A DNA stretch of 64,000 nucleotides from Pseudomonas sp. BSw22131 (GCF_026810445.1 NZ_CP113949.1:3224001-3288000); one strand, 5' to 3'. Shown: positions 17,866 through 27,126, counted from the stretch's first letter. A program made the numbers and translations. The notes: generated by a model from the letters alone, not told the origin.

Positions 17866-18549
17866 ATGACCGACCAGCCTGACAAGAAAACATCTGATAA
17901 GAAGACAGAAAGCGAACCCTGCGGCCTGACCCGTTTCACAGTCCCTTCGCGCCGTAACTTTCTGAAATCCATTGGCGTATCGAGCCTTGCTGCCGCAACT
18001 GCACCCGTCTGGATGCAAGCCGTCGAAGCTCAGGCCGCCGTCGCCGACGACATCGACCCGCCCGCCAAAGACGAGCGCCGCATGACGCTCAAGGTCAATG
18101 GCCAGACCCACACCTTGAACCTGCCAGCCAACGCCGCCTTGCTGGATGTGTTGCGCGACCGCCTGCAACTCACCGGCACCAAAAAGGGCTGCGACAACGG
18201 CCAGTGCGGCGCCTGCACAATTCATGTCAACGGCGTGGCGATCAACTCGTGCCTGTCGCTGGCAGCCATGCACGAAGGCGACGACATCACGACCATCGAA
18301 GGCCTGGCCAACAACGGCAAACTGCACCCGGTTCAGGAAGCGTTCTGGGAACACGATGCCTACCAGTGCGGTTATTGCACGTCGGGGCAGATCATGAGCG
18401 CGGTCGCGGTGCTGCAAGACAAAACCATTGGTAAAGACGACCACAGCGTGCGCGAAGCCATGAGTGGCAACATATGCCGCTGCGGCGCCTACAAAAACAT
18501 TCTGTCGGCCATCCAGTCTGCGCGGATCAAGCTACAGGAGGTGACCTGA
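17866..18549 (+). CDS. paoA: Periplasmic aldehyde oxidoreductase, [2Fe-2S] subunit PaoA
   Basis: 227 residues from the ATG giving MTDQPDKK. A Tat signal with the twin-arginine motif 'SRRNFLK' sends the folded cofactor-loaded complex to the periplasm. The two [2Fe-2S] clusters are bound by 'CDNGQCGAC...SC' and by 'CGYCTSGQ...CRCGAY'. PaoABC oxidises aromatic and other aldehydes to acids, a detoxification role. The stop codon overlaps the paoB start (ATGA), showing translational coupling. A longer frame from 17776 exists but has no family support. Confidence 0.92.
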   Translation: MTDQPDKKTSDKKTESEPCGLTRFTVPSRRNFLKSIGVSSLAAATAPVWMQAVEAQAAVADDIDPPAKDERRMTLKVNGQTHTLNLPANAALLDVLRDRLQLTGTKKGCDNGQCGACTIHVNGVAINSCLSLAAMHEGDDITTIEGLANNGKLHPVQEAFWEHDAYQCGYCTSGQIMSAVAVLQDKTIGKDDHSVREAMSGNICRCGAYKNILSAIQSARIKLQEVT

Positions 18550-19532
18550 TGAGAGCCTTTGATTATGTGCGCGCAGGCAGTGTCGAACAGGCTGTCACCA
18601 CGCACTCAAAAAGCGATTCGGCGTATTTTCTGGCGGGCGGCACCACCCTCCTCGACCTGGTCAAACTCAATGTAATGCCGGCTGACCAGGTCATCGACGT
18701 CAACCACCTGTCCCTCAATCAGATCGAAGTGCAGAAAGACGGCAGCATGCGGATCGGTGCACTGGTGACCAACACCGCGCTGGCCAACCACGAGCACATC
18801 AGCACTCACTATCAGGTCTTGTCCCAAGCCTTGCTGTCGGGCGCCACCACGCAGTTGCGCAACAAGGCGACCACCGCAGGCAATATGATGCAGCGCGTGC
18901 GTTGCAACTATTTCCGGGACGGCATTTCAGCGTGCAACAAACGCCAGCCGGGCTCGGGCTGCGCCGCCATCGACGGGCACAACCGCAGCGTGCATGCCGT
19001 GCTGGGCACCAGCGAGCAATGCATCGCGGCGCACCCGTCGGACATGTGCGTGGCGATGGCGGCTATCGGCGCCAGCGTTGAAGTGCAAGGGCCTAAAGGC
19101 AAGCGCAGCATCGATTTCCTGGACTTTCATCTGCTGCCAGGCTCAACGCCGTGGAAAGAACACGCCCTGCAAGAAGATGAGTTGATCACCCACGTGGTGC
19201 TCAATGCGCCGCTGGCCAATAACACTTCGGGCTATCTGAAGTTGCGCGACCGGGCGTCTTATCAGTTCGCCCTCGCGTCCAGCGCGGTGATTCTGGTGAT
19301 GGACGGCGACAAAGTACGAGATGCCCGCATCGCACTGGGTGGCGTAGGCACCAAACCGTGGCGCGCACTGGAGGCCGAACGCGCCCTCAAAGGCACGCGG
19401 CTGACTGCGCAGAACATGGAGAACGCCGCAGCACTTGCGTTGCAGGGCGCCAGGCCTTACAGCCACAACGGCTACAAGATTCCGCTAGCGCAACAGGCAA
19501 TCGTGCGCAATCTCACCACGTTGACTGCCTGA
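18549..19532 (+). CDS. paoB: Aldehyde oxidoreductase FAD-binding subunit PaoB
   Basis: 327 residues. FAD-binding motifs of the CO-dehydrogenase-flavoprotein family are present ('LAGGTTLLDLVK' and 'TTQLRNKATTAGN'). The cysteine-rich insert 'CNYFRDGISACNKRQPGSGC' matches the extra [4Fe-4S] cluster found in PaoB-type subunits. It carries electrons between PaoC and PaoA and the final acceptor. The start overlaps the paoA stop by one base. No signal peptide is present, as expected if it is exported with PaoA. Confidence 0.92.
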   Translation: MRAFDYVRAGSVEQAVTTHSKSDSAYFLAGGTTLLDLVKLNVMPADQVIDVNHLSLNQIEVQKDGSMRIGALVTNTALANHEHISTHYQVLSQALLSGATTQLRNKATTAGNMMQRVRCNYFRDGISACNKRQPGSGCAAIDGHNRSVHAVLGTSEQCIAAHPSDMCVAMAAIGASVEVQGPKGKRSIDFLDFHLLPGSTPWKEHALQEDELITHVVLNAPLANNTSGYLKLRDRASYQFALASSAVILVMDGDKVRDARIALGGVGTKPWRALEAERALKGTRLTAQNMENAAALALQGARPYSHNGYKIPLAQQAIVRNLTTLTA

Positions 19533-19546
19533 GAGGAGCAACCCTT

Positions 19547-21778
19547 ATGACTGAAGCAATGATTGGCTCAGGGCCTCGCCGCATCGACGGTCGCCGCAAG
19601 GTGTCCGGCGAAGCGATGTACGCGTCCGACCATCACCTGAAAAACATGGCCTACGCCTATGGCGTGTTCAGCACCATCGCCAGTGGCAAAATCACGGGTC
19701 TTAATCTGGACGCGGCGCGTAAATCCCCCGGCGTGCTGGACATTTTCCATCACGGCAACTTTCCGCAGCTGTACCACAACTCGGCGTTACCGATGTCGTT
19801 CGCCAAAATCCTCACCGCAGCGAAATCCGACGAAAGCCGCCTGCCCTTCGAGGACGAAACAGTTTATTACGCCGGACAGTTTGTGGCCTTGGTGGTCGCG
19901 GACACGTTCGAGCATGCCCGCGCCGCCGCTTACAAGATCGACGTCAGTTACAGCAAACGTGAAGCAGTGGCGAATCTTGAGCAAGGCATGAAGACAGGGC
20001 AATTGCAAAACGGCAGCCCCGGCCACCAACGCGGGGACGCGGGCGGTGCGTTCACAAGCGCCGCACACAGCATTGACGCGACCTACACCACGCCGGTGGA
20101 AACCCATAACCCGATGGAAATGCACGCCACCGTCGCCAGTTGGGAAGACGGTCGTCTGATCGTGTACGAAGCGACGCAAGGCGTGGTCGCTCACCGTAAT
20201 TCGCTGGCGAAGATATTCGGCCTGATTCCTGAAAAGGTGGAAGTGCGCGCGCCGTTCATTGGTTCGGGCTTTGGCAGCAAGTTGTGGATCTGGCCGCATT
20301 CGGTGGCCGCATGCGGCGCAGCCAAGGTGCTGGGCAGACCGGTGCAACTGGTCGTGCCCCGGCAACAGATGTTTTCCACCACTGGCCATCGCCCTGAAAC
20401 CCGTCAGCACCTGCGGCTGGCCACGGATGATCAGGGCAAACTGGTTTCCGTGAGCCACGAGTCGATCAACACCACTTCGTTCACCGACCCCTTCAAGGAA
20501 AATTGCGGGACGTCGACCAAGAGCCTTTACAGCTGCCCGAACGTGCTGGTTAGCCATAAGCTGATCGAGGTCAATCGGGGCACGCCGACGTCGATGCGCG
20601 CCCCTGGTGCCGCGCCCGGTCTGTTCGCGCTTGAGTCGGCAATGGATGAAATGGCGGACAAGATCGGCATGGACCCGCTGGCGTTTCGCAAGCTCAACGT
20701 CGCCGACCGCGACGAGAGCCAGAACCTGCCGTGGTCGAGCAACCATTTGCAGGAGTGCATCGACAGGGCGGCAGAGCGTTTTGGCTGGAGCAAACGCGAC
20801 CCCAAACCCGGTTCGATGAAGGACGGCACCGAGATCATCGGTTACGGCATGGCCGCCTGTAACTGGGACGCGTATCGCACGCCGGCCGAGGCCCAGGTGT
20901 CGTTGCGCGCAGACGGCACGGCCTATGCCATTTGCGGCGCGCAAGACATTGGTACAGGCACTTACACGATCATCGCTCAGGTCGTCAGCAGCCTGACCGG
21001 CATCGCGCTGGACAAGATCGAGGTCGAGCTGGGGAATTCGTCCTTCCCGCCCGCGCCGGTTTCGGGCGGCTCTTGGGCCACCGCCAGTGTATTGCCCGCG
21101 ATTGCCGAAGCCACACGTCAGGCGATCGAGCAGTTGAAAGCGTATTCCACCGGCCCCAAAGGCGTGCTGGTGGGCACCAAACCTGAGGAGATTACCTTCG
21201 AGGAGGGTCAGCTCAAGAGCGGCGGCAAGTCGTTCGCCATCGTTGACGTGCTTAAGGCTCAGAAGCAATCGAGCGCCTTCGGCGAAGCCAAAACCGGCAT
21301 GAATGACACCAGCAAGTTTTCGTTCCGCTCGTTCGGCGTGCATTTTGTCGAGGTGCGATGGGACCCGGGCATTTCGCGGTTGCGCGTGTCGCGGGTGGTC
21401 AGCGCGATCGACGTCGGCAAGATCATCAACGACAAGACGTCACGCAATCAGGTCGAGGGCGCGATCGTCATGGGCGTTGGCATGGCGCTGTTCGAAGCCA
21501 CCGACTACGACGAACGCAACGGCATGCCGGTCAACGACAACTACGCCGAATACGTGGTGCCTGTGCACGCCGATCAGCCGGAAATCGATGTGATCCTGCT
21601 GGATTATCCGGACCTGGAACTCAATGAGTTCGGGGCACGCGGCATCGGCGAGATCGGCATCACCGGCCTGGCCGCAGCGGTCGCCAACGCGGTGGCTCAC
21701 GCTACTGGCAAACGAGTCCGGGATTTGCCGATCACCCTCGACAAACTGATGGACCTGCCGCCTACGATGAGTGCGTAA
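19547..21778 (+). CDS. paoC: Aldehyde oxidoreductase molybdenum-cofactor subunit PaoC
   Basis: 743 residues from the ATG with a GAGAGGAG site. It has the xanthine-oxidase-family molybdopterin subunit fold: 'GSGFGSKLWIWPHSV', 'RAPGAAPGLFALESAMDEMA' and the catalytic glutamate E702 in 'RGIGEIGITG', at the same distance from the C-terminus as E692 of E. coli PaoC. It oxidises aldehydes using a molybdopterin cytosine dinucleotide cofactor. The insertion chaperone PaoD (XdhC-like), which usually follows, is absent; the next 630 bp hold repeats and the start of an unrelated gene. Confidence 0.93.
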   Translation: MTEAMIGSGPRRIDGRRKVSGEAMYASDHHLKNMAYAYGVFSTIASGKITGLNLDAARKSPGVLDIFHHGNFPQLYHNSALPMSFAKILTAAKSDESRLPFEDETVYYAGQFVALVVADTFEHARAAAYKIDVSYSKREAVANLEQGMKTGQLQNGSPGHQRGDAGGAFTSAAHSIDATYTTPVETHNPMEMHATVASWEDGRLIVYEATQGVVAHRNSLAKIFGLIPEKVEVRAPFIGSGFGSKLWIWPHSVAACGAAKVLGRPVQLVVPRQQMFSTTGHRPETRQHLRLATDDQGKLVSVSHESINTTSFTDPFKENCGTSTKSLYSCPNVLVSHKLIEVNRGTPTSMRAPGAAPGLFALESAMDEMADKIGMDPLAFRKLNVADRDESQNLPWSSNHLQECIDRAAERFGWSKRDPKPGSMKDGTEIIGYGMAACNWDAYRTPAEAQVSLRADGTAYAICGAQDIGTGTYTIIAQVVSSLTGIALDKIEVELGNSSFPPAPVSGGSWATASVLPAIAEATRQAIEQLKAYSTGPKGVLVGTKPEEITFEEGQLKSGGKSFAIVDVLKAQKQSSAFGEAKTGMNDTSKFSFRSFGVHFVEVRWDPGISRLRVSRVVSAIDVGKIINDKTSRNQVEGAIVMGVGMALFEATDYDERNGMPVNDNYAEYVVPVHADQPEIDVILLDYPDLELNEFGARGIGEIGITGLAAAVANAVAHATGKRVRDLPITLDKLMDLPPTMSA

Positions 21779-22410
21779 CCCTGCACGCTCGCGCCTGCAG
21801 ATCGGTGCCCAACCGGCAGAAACGATATTGCTTGTGAGCTGACAAGCCCTGGCGAGGCCGCGATGCAATATGTCTGATACACCGCAATCGCGGCCTCGCG
21901 CTGGCTCGTCAACTCTCATCAAACATCAGATATGTCATTGATTTAAAAGGCCCCAATATTTCGCTTCTGCCGCAGGCGTGGGAGCTCGGCTTGCCAGCGA
22001 TGGACTGCGCAGCAGTCCTGAAATCAGATGCCCTAGTCGTTCCTGACACGCCGAGTTGTCAGGATTTGTTGCCGCTTCGCGGCAAATCGCAGGCAAACGG
22101 AACGCCGCCCGGCCAGCTCCCACGCCCTTCGGACAGAATCAAAAAAAGAAGCGCGTACTGCCAATGTTTGCTGCGCGAAAGCGCGGCGTCTGGACGACGG
22201 GGAATCTCCTACAGAAGTTATTTGCAATAGCCTGTAAATCCTTCGCCCACGCGAATGAATTCGCGCCTACAGATTGGTGTCCGACAGGCAGGAACGACGC
22301 CCTTTATGCAGGAGCTGACGAGCCTTGGCGGGGCTTTGCGTTTTGGTACCACTCATTCACGAGACAGCGGTGTAAGCTCCTGCACAGACTTCTGCCGAAG
22401 GAAACCCATC
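21779..22410. other. Repeat-filled intergenic region between paoC and DUF5666 gene
   Basis: 632 bp without a gene. It holds the composite repeat at 21970-22145 and a second-family REP half-site at 22250-22272 (CGCGAATGAATTCGCGCCTA, ending CAG). A further fragment near 22230-22340 repeats phrases found next to other REP elements. Short open frames here are repeat translations. Confidence 0.6.
21970..22145. repeat. Composite dispersed repeat, fourth copy
   Basis: The same element as in 12595-13165, here better preserved. It begins with a GTGGGAGCTCGGCTT REP-like arm (21979-21993), has the 'GCGCAGCAGTCCTGAAATCAGA' core, 'GTTCCTGACACGCCG', an internal hairpin (CCGCTTCGCGG, 22071-22081), and ends with the inverted arm 'AGCTCCCACGCCCTTCGGACAGAA'. 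Outer arms GGGAGCT/AGCTCCC are complementary, so the unit is bounded by an inverted repeat. Confidence 0.75.
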
Positions 22411-23040
22411 ATGACTACCCTACGCACGCGAGTGCGAAACACCCTGTTGATCTCCGGCCTGTTTAGCGGTGCTTTGTTGCTGGCCAGCCCTTCGCAGGCA
22501 CAAGACACGGCGCCGGTGCGTGTGCGAGGCGCGATCACCGCCATTGAAGGCGACCTGATGAGGGTGCATACAAAGGCCGGTGAAGACCTGCAGGTCAGCC
22601 TCGATAAAGACACACTCGTGCGTGGCGTCACACTGGGTGACGTGTCCGGAATCAAACCCGGAAGCTACATCGGTTCAGCCGCCGTGCCGTTGCCGGATGG
22701 CACGCTCAAAGCACTGGAAATCCATGTATTTCCCCCTGAACTGGCCGGAACTGGCGATGGCCATCGGGCGTTCGATCTGGGCAAGGACAGCACCATGACC
22801 AACGGTTCGGTGGGCGATCTGGTCACCAGCAACGGCCGAACCATGACCGTCAACTACAAGGGTGGCCAGAAAACCATCGTCGTCCCGGATGATGTACCCG
22901 TCGTCAATCTGGTGCCGGGCGACCGTAGCCTGCTCAAGCCGGGCGTGAAGATTGTGATGCAGGCCCGGAAAAATGCCGACGGCGCGTTGAGTGCCCTGTC
23001 CATTTCCGCAGGCGAAAACGGCGTGACCCCGCCGATGTAA
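22411..23040 (+). CDS. DUF5666-like exported protein
   Basis: 209 residues with a Sec signal peptide ending near SPSQAQ (about residue 31). The mature part consists of repeated small beta-rich units ('VRVRGAITAIEGDLMRVHTKAGEDLQV' type), as in DUF5666 domains, in which each unit resembles an OB-like barrel. It is probably periplasmic with no catalytic signature. Function is unknown. It is a single gene with a bidirectional terminator right after it. Confidence 0.75.
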   Translation: MTTLRTRVRNTLLISGLFSGALLLASPSQAQDTAPVRVRGAITAIEGDLMRVHTKAGEDLQVSLDKDTLVRGVTLGDVSGIKPGSYIGSAAVPLPDGTLKALEIHVFPPELAGTGDGHRAFDLGKDSTMTNGSVGDLVTSNGRTMTVNYKGGQKTIVVPDDVPVVNLVPGDRSLLKPGVKIVMQARKNADGALSALSISAGENGVTPPM

Positions 23041-23065
23041 CATCCGCTCGATAGTGCGAAAAAAA

Positions 23066-23088
23066 ACCGGCGAATTCGCCGGTTTTTA
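23066..23088. terminator. Bidirectional terminator
   Basis: AACCGGCGAATTCGCCGGTT is a self-complementary stem flanked by an A-run on the left and a T-run on the right, between the convergent genes ending at 23040 and 23105. It should stop transcription from both sides. Confidence 0.85.
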
Positions 23089-23104
23089 TGCACGTGTCGG
23101 ACGA

Positions 23105-23449
23105 CTACAAGCAGGTCGCTACCACCGCCCCGCGCTGGTCTTTCACGGGCGCATTTGGTTTCGCGTAAAAACTGATGCGGGTTGTGCCGCCCTTGCCGAC
23201 CACATCGGCAAAGTATTGGGCCTCAGTGGTGTAAACGGTGAAATCGCCTGGCGCGTTGGTCTTCATGAACACGTCGGCGACGTCGCCGAACATCTGCACG
23301 TCGGCCCAGGTCACCTTCACGCATTCGGCCACGGCCGCCGCAGGTTTCTGGCTGGAATACACCTGGACAGGTCCTGCTGATCTGGTTTGGTTCAAGCTCA
23401 TGCAGCCCGTCAACAGCATCAATGCCGCTACTCCCGCCCACTGTTTCAT
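23105..23449 (-). CDS. Small lipoprotein
   Basis: 114 residues with a lipoprotein signal, lipobox LLTGC (Cys16). The mature domain of about 95 residues has two further cysteines (in 'AECVKV' and at the penultimate residue), which may form a disulphide. It is predicted to be anchored in the envelope. The family is not recognised; it is conserved-looking rather than composition-biased. It is convergent with the DUF5666-like gene. Confidence 0.75.
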   Translation of the reverse strand: MKQWAGVAALMLLTGCMSLNQTRSAGPVQVYSSQKPAAAVAECVKVTWADVQMFGDVADVFMKTNAPGDFTVYTTEAQYFADVVGKGGTTRISFYAKPNAPVKDQRGAVVATCL

Positions 23450-23542
23450 GTCATTCCTTGCCGTAAAAAGGGAGCGATATTAGCAGCATGGTCAAGGCGC
23501 GCACATGCCCGCCTGACCCTGTCGCCTTTGAGCTACGCGGAC

Positions 23543-24091
23543 TCAATCGTCCAGTGCGGGTGCCGGCGCTACTGCTTTCGCGCCCTTACCAGGCTTGCCT
23601 GCAGGTGCGGCCTTGGGTTCAGCTGCGGCTGGCACCGGTACAGCGGCAGCGGCTTCTTTCTCGGCCATCGGCATTTGATCGATGGTGCCGAAGATTTCCT
23701 TCGGATCAATCGGGCCGACGTGGTCGATTTTCTTTTCGCCGTCTTTGCCGACCAGAATCACCTGCGCCTGGGTTTGCGGCTTGACGCCGAGCTTGAGCTC
23801 ACGGATCAAGGCCATGGTGCTCTGGGCGTCGAGGTCTTTACCGTTGCGTTGACCAATGGTGTTGACGATGGTGTAAAGCACCATGTCACGCTTGACGAAG
23901 GCTTCACGGTTGGCGGGTTCTTCGAGGTTCTTTTTCAGGCTCACCAGCGTCGGGTCCACCGTACTGGAAGCGATGATGATCAGCGGACGGGACTTGCCAC
24001 GTTCCTGGGCCAGTGGGGTATCACCGTCAGCGGCCAGCAGCGGAGCGCTGACGGCAAACAGGATGGCAAGGGTCAGTGACCGAATAAACAT
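23543..24091 (-). CDS. DUF4174-like exported protein with Ala/Pro-rich tail
   Basis: 182 residues from the ATG preceded by AAGGAGGTG. A Sec signal peptide (ending APLLAA) precedes a thioredoxin-fold-like domain of the DUF4174 type ('RPLIIIASSTVDPTLVSLKKN', 'VILVGKDGEKK'). It lacks a CxxC motif, so redox activity is unlikely. The last 45 residues are Ala/Pro/Lys-rich and probably disordered. Periplasmic location is inferred; function is unknown. Confidence 0.75.
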   Translation of the reverse strand: MFIRSLTLAILFAVSAPLLAADGDTPLAQERGKSRPLIIIASSTVDPTLVSLKKNLEEPANREAFVKRDMVLYTIVNTIGQRNGKDLDAQSTMALIRELKLGVKPQTQAQVILVGKDGEKKIDHVGPIDPKEIFGTIDQMPMAEKEAAAAVPVPAAAEPKAAPAGKPGKGAKAVAPAPALDD

Positions 24092-24307
24092 ACACACCTC
24101 CTTTCGATTTCCGTGCACTGATGATCGCGCATCGTGGCGAAAGGTCCAGTGTGGATTTCAAATAATCCTGTTTTAAACAGCTGTGGACACCCCGTGATCC
24201 AATCGAAACCCGAACGCAGGCCGCGTGCGCTATGATGCGCGGCGTTCATGCAGGTGCGCTGTTGCGCGCAGCTGTGAGGCCAACCGTCAGGTTTTCAGGA
24301 GAATGAA

Positions 24308-24535
24308 GTGGGGCTGAAGAAGTCATCGATTGAATTGAAGCGCGACCTCAATGGCGTCGCCGCCGATCTGGAGCGCACCGCTGCCGAGATCAGCCGCCTT
24401 GCCGAGCGCGTAAAAGACGTGGATGTGGTCGCGGTGCTGCATCTGATGAACCAGCTGTATAAAGACGCCGACAAGCTCAAGGCCTACGCTGACGAAGTCA
24501 AAGCCGGACGCATTACGCGGGGCAAGGCGGAGTAA
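24308..24535 (+). CDS. Small coiled-coil protein
   Basis: 75 residues from a GTG start with an AGGAG site. The protein is highly charged and helical, with heptad-like Leu/Val spacing ('LERTAAEISRLAERVKDVDVVAVLHLMNQLYKDADKLKAY'). No known domain is recognised. The ATG five bases upstream is in another frame and stops after four codons, so the GTG is the likely start. Function is unknown. Confidence 0.65.
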   Translation: MGLKKSSIELKRDLNGVAADLERTAAEISRLAERVKDVDVVAVLHLMNQLYKDADKLKAYADEVKAGRITRGKAE

Positions 24536-24679
24536 ACGGCCCGCAGGGTCGATAGCGTGTTTATCGCAACCCTTCGCCAGAAATCCGGAAGTAACGACTG
24601 AGGATCGCCCGCGTCAGCGATCCTCTCGCCCTGGTGGCGCCGGCCATTCAGAAGCATGACAAAAACACACGCGCACAAA

Positions 24680-24705
24680 AAAGGCCCACCTTTCGGTGGG
24701 CCTTT
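24680..24705 (-). terminator. Terminator of tRNA-Val (copy 1)
   Basis: AAAGGCCCACC-TTTC-GGTGGGCCTTT, a perfect 11-bp stem. Read on the minus strand it is followed by a T6 run, directly downstream of the tRNA-Val at 24735. Confidence 0.85.
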
Positions 24706-24734
24706 CTAGACCGGCAGCAGGACCGGATTTTGTT

Positions 24735-24811
24735 TGGTAGGCGCGACTGGACTCGAACCAGCGACCCCCACCATGTCAAGGTGGTGCTCTAACCAACTGA
24801 GCTACGCGCCT
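24735..24811 (-). tRNA. tRNA-Val(GAC)
   Basis: 77 nt with encoded CCA. On the minus strand the acceptor stem is AGGCGCG/CGCGCCT, the D arm reads GCTCAGTTGGTTAGAGC, the anticodon loop TTGACAT gives anticodon GAC, and the T arm is GCTGGTTCGAGTCCAGT. It decodes GUC/GUU valine codons. The gene is identical to the copy at 25544-25620. Confidence 0.96.
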
Positions 24812-25058
24812 GCTGTGGGTCGGCATTCTACGGATATTAAAAAGGGTGTCAACGTCTTTTTTGCACACTAAGCCTATGAATACGCAAATTTTTTTCCAGT
24901 GCTGATCTACGCAATAAATCAGTGTGCGAAGACGCCCGATCCTCCCTGCCCTACATTCGGCACCTCCTCGAAATGACCGCTCGTCGCCGCAGTGGCACCC
25001 TTTGCGCAGCCGCTAGCCCAACATCAGGCAAGTACTCATAACAATGGAGAGTGCCCCA

Positions 25059-25397
25059 ATGATTAAACTATTGACCGCCTGCACCCTGACCGGCCTTCTG
25101 TGTGCAGCTTCTGCCACAGCGCTGGCGGGTGCGACCTCACCGGCTACGCCTGGCATGGGCGCCACGCCTTCGCAAACCGGGGCTGACCCGCGCACACAAG
25201 GCAACGACGCCTCCAGACAGGGCGTCCAGTCCAGCGACGATGCTGACAAGGCTGGCGTTAAAAAAGGGTCGATGAGCGATAACTCCAACGACGGCAATTC
25301 CTACGACGGGAAAAGCAAATCGGAAGATAAAAAACCGATTGGCAGCGGTCCTGGTGGTTCCACCGACGGTAAAGGTCCTGGTGGCGCAGGCGGTTGA
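25059..25397 (+). CDS. Exported Gly/Ser/Asp-rich low-complexity protein
   Basis: 112 residues from the ATG at 25059 (an ATG at 25044 is the alternative). A clear Sec signal peptide (MIKLLTACTLTGLLCAASATALA) precedes a mature region made almost wholly of Gly, Ser, Asp, Lys, Thr and Pro, ending in GGSTDGKGPGGAGG. It is likely disordered in the periplasm or outside. No domain is recognised. It is placed between two identical tRNA-Val genes on the opposite strand. Confidence 0.7.
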   Translation: MIKLLTACTLTGLLCAASATALAGATSPATPGMGATPSQTGADPRTQGNDASRQGVQSSDDADKAGVKKGSMSDNSNDGNSYDGKSKSEDKKPIGSGPGGSTDGKGPGGAGG

Positions 25398-25418
25398 TAG
25401 CGCGTCGTAGCTCACGAA

Positions 25419-25445
25419 AGCCTGGCCTTGCGCCGGGCTTTTTTG
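25419..25445 (+). terminator. Terminator of the Gly-rich protein gene
   Basis: AGCCTGG-CCTTGCG-CCGGGCT followed by T6, 22 nt after the stop codon. Confidence 0.8.
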
Positions 25446-25490
25446 TGAACGCTTATCGCAAATCAACGTTAGAGAATTCAAAGCATAAAA

Positions 25491-25514
25491 AAAGCGATCC
25501 TTTCGGATCGCTTT
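25491..25514 (-). terminator. Terminator of tRNA-Val (copy 2)
   Basis: AAAGCGATCC-TTTC-GGATCGCTTT, followed on the minus strand by a T7 run, just downstream of the second tRNA-Val. Confidence 0.85.
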
Positions 25515-25543
25515 TATGTACCGCCAGCAGAGCGGATTTTGTT

Positions 25544-25620
25544 TGGTAGGCGCGACTGGACTCGAACCAGCGACCCCCACCATGTCAAGGTGGTGCTCTA
25601 ACCAACTGAGCTACGCGCCT
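25544..25620 (-). tRNA. tRNA-Val(GAC), second copy
   Basis: Identical over all 77 nt, including encoded CCA, to the copy at 24735-24811. Identity continues a short way into both flanks (CGGATTTTG ahead and GCTGTGGGT behind). Each copy has its own terminator, so they are separate units. Confidence 0.96.
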
Positions 25621-25815
25621 GCTGTGGGTTCGAATCCTACCGGGACGAGTTTTTTTGTCAAACGCTTTGTAAGCCTAACCTGCTGAATCTAAACTCTTTT
25701 TGATGTTTTAACAGGCCCTTACCTCCACGCTCCAGACCCTTGTCGCAGCTGGTGAGAGCATTTCATCTCAGGTAGGATCGCCCCATTCGTAAAAAATATA
25801 AAACGGGGTTACAGG

Positions 25816-27099
25816 ATGGCGAACACTGCATATCCGGCGTCTTACTACGCTGCTTCAGCGAATGCGGCGCCGGACCGCCCTGCGCTCGCGGGTGAGGTAC
25901 ACACCGACGTCTGCATCATTGGCGCCGGCTACACCGGCCTGTCGAGCGCGCTGTTTCTTCTGGAAGCCGGCTTCAGCGTTACCGTTCTGGAAGCGGCGAA
26001 AGTCGGCTTCGGCGCATCGGGCCGCAACGGCGGACAGATCGTCAACAGCTACAGCCGCGACATTGACGTCATCGAGCGCAGCGTGGGCCCTCAACAGGCG
26101 CAATTGCTGGGTGAAATGGCATTCGAAGGCGCCAGGATCATCCGGGAGCGAGTGGCGAAGTACCAGATTCAATGCGACTTGAAAGACGGTGGCGTGTTCG
26201 CAGCCCTGACACCCAAGCAGATGGACCATCTGCAGGCCCAGAAGAAACTCTGGGAACGCTACGGCCACACTCAGCTTGAGCTGCTGGACGAGCGCCGTAT
26301 TCGCGAAGTCGTGGCGTGCGATCAGTACATCGGCGGCATGCTCGACATGAGCGGCGGCCATATTCATCCGCTCAATCTGGCGCTGGGTGAGGCCGCTGCA
26401 GTCGAGTCGCTGGGCGGCATGATCTATGAGCAGTCGGCGGCCATCCGCATAGAGCGAGGCGCCAGCCCCGTTGTCCACACGGCGCAGGGGCAGGTTCGGG
26501 CGCGCTTCGTGATCGTCGCCGGAAATGCCTATCTGGGCAATCTCGTGCCTGAACTGGCCGCCAAATCGATGCCGTGCGGGACGCAGGTGATCGCCACCGA
26601 GCCACTGAGTGATGCGCTGGCCAAAACACTGTTGCCTCAGGACTACTGCGTCGAAGACTGCAATTACCTGCTCGACTACTACCGCCTGACCGCAGACAAG
26701 CGCCTGATTTTCGGCGGCGGCGTGGTGTATGGCGCTCGCGACCCGGCCAACATTGAGGCCATCATCAGGCCCAACATGCTCAAAGCGTTCCCGCAGCTCA
26801 AGGATGTAAAAATCGATTACGCCTGGACCGGTAATTTTCTGCTGACCCTGTCGCGCTTGCCACAGGTGGGGCGTCTGGGCGACAACATCTATTACTCCCA
26901 GGGCTGCAGTGGCCACGGCGTGACCTACACGCATCTGGCAGGCAAAGTGCTTGCTGAGGCATTGCGCGGTCAGGCCGAGCGCTTCGACGCCTTCGCCGGG
27001 CTGCCCCACTACCCTTTCCCGGGCGGGAACTTGCTGCGTACGCCGCTCACTGCGTTGGGCGCCTGGTATTACAGCCTGCGTGACAAGCTGGGTTTCTAG
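25816..27099 (+). CDS. puuB: FAD-dependent oxidoreductase, PuuB/gamma-glutamylputrescine oxidase family
   Basis: 427 residues of the DAO flavoprotein family, the length of PuuB. The dinucleotide motif 'CIIGAGYTGLSSALFLLEAG' lies near residue 33, followed by 'FGASGRNGGQ', a hallmark of PuuB-like enzymes, and a C-terminal 'YYSQGCSGHGVTYTHLAGK'. PuuB oxidises gamma-glutamylputrescine in putrescine catabolism. No other puu gene is adjacent, so a related amine substrate is possible. The ATG has an ACAGG site. The gene ends in a shared bidirectional terminator. Confidence 0.82.
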   Translation: MANTAYPASYYAASANAAPDRPALAGEVHTDVCIIGAGYTGLSSALFLLEAGFSVTVLEAAKVGFGASGRNGGQIVNSYSRDIDVIERSVGPQQAQLLGEMAFEGARIIRERVAKYQIQCDLKDGGVFAALTPKQMDHLQAQKKLWERYGHTQLELLDERRIREVVACDQYIGGMLDMSGGHIHPLNLALGEAAAVESLGGMIYEQSAAIRIERGASPVVHTAQGQVRARFVIVAGNAYLGNLVPELAAKSMPCGTQVIATEPLSDALAKTLLPQDYCVEDCNYLLDYYRLTADKRLIFGGGVVYGARDPANIEAIIRPNMLKAFPQLKDVKIDYAWTGNFLLTLSRLPQVGRLGDNIYYSQGCSGHGVTYTHLAGKVLAEALRGQAERFDAFAGLPHYPFPGGNLLRTPLTALGAWYYSLRDKLGF

Positions 27100-27126
27100 G
27101 ACTGGCATTGCGCGAACGCACACACA

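Noticed and set aside
19787..21343. 518-codon open frame antisense to paoC
   Set aside because: Same GC-driven shadow effect; no ribosome binding site or recognisable domain.
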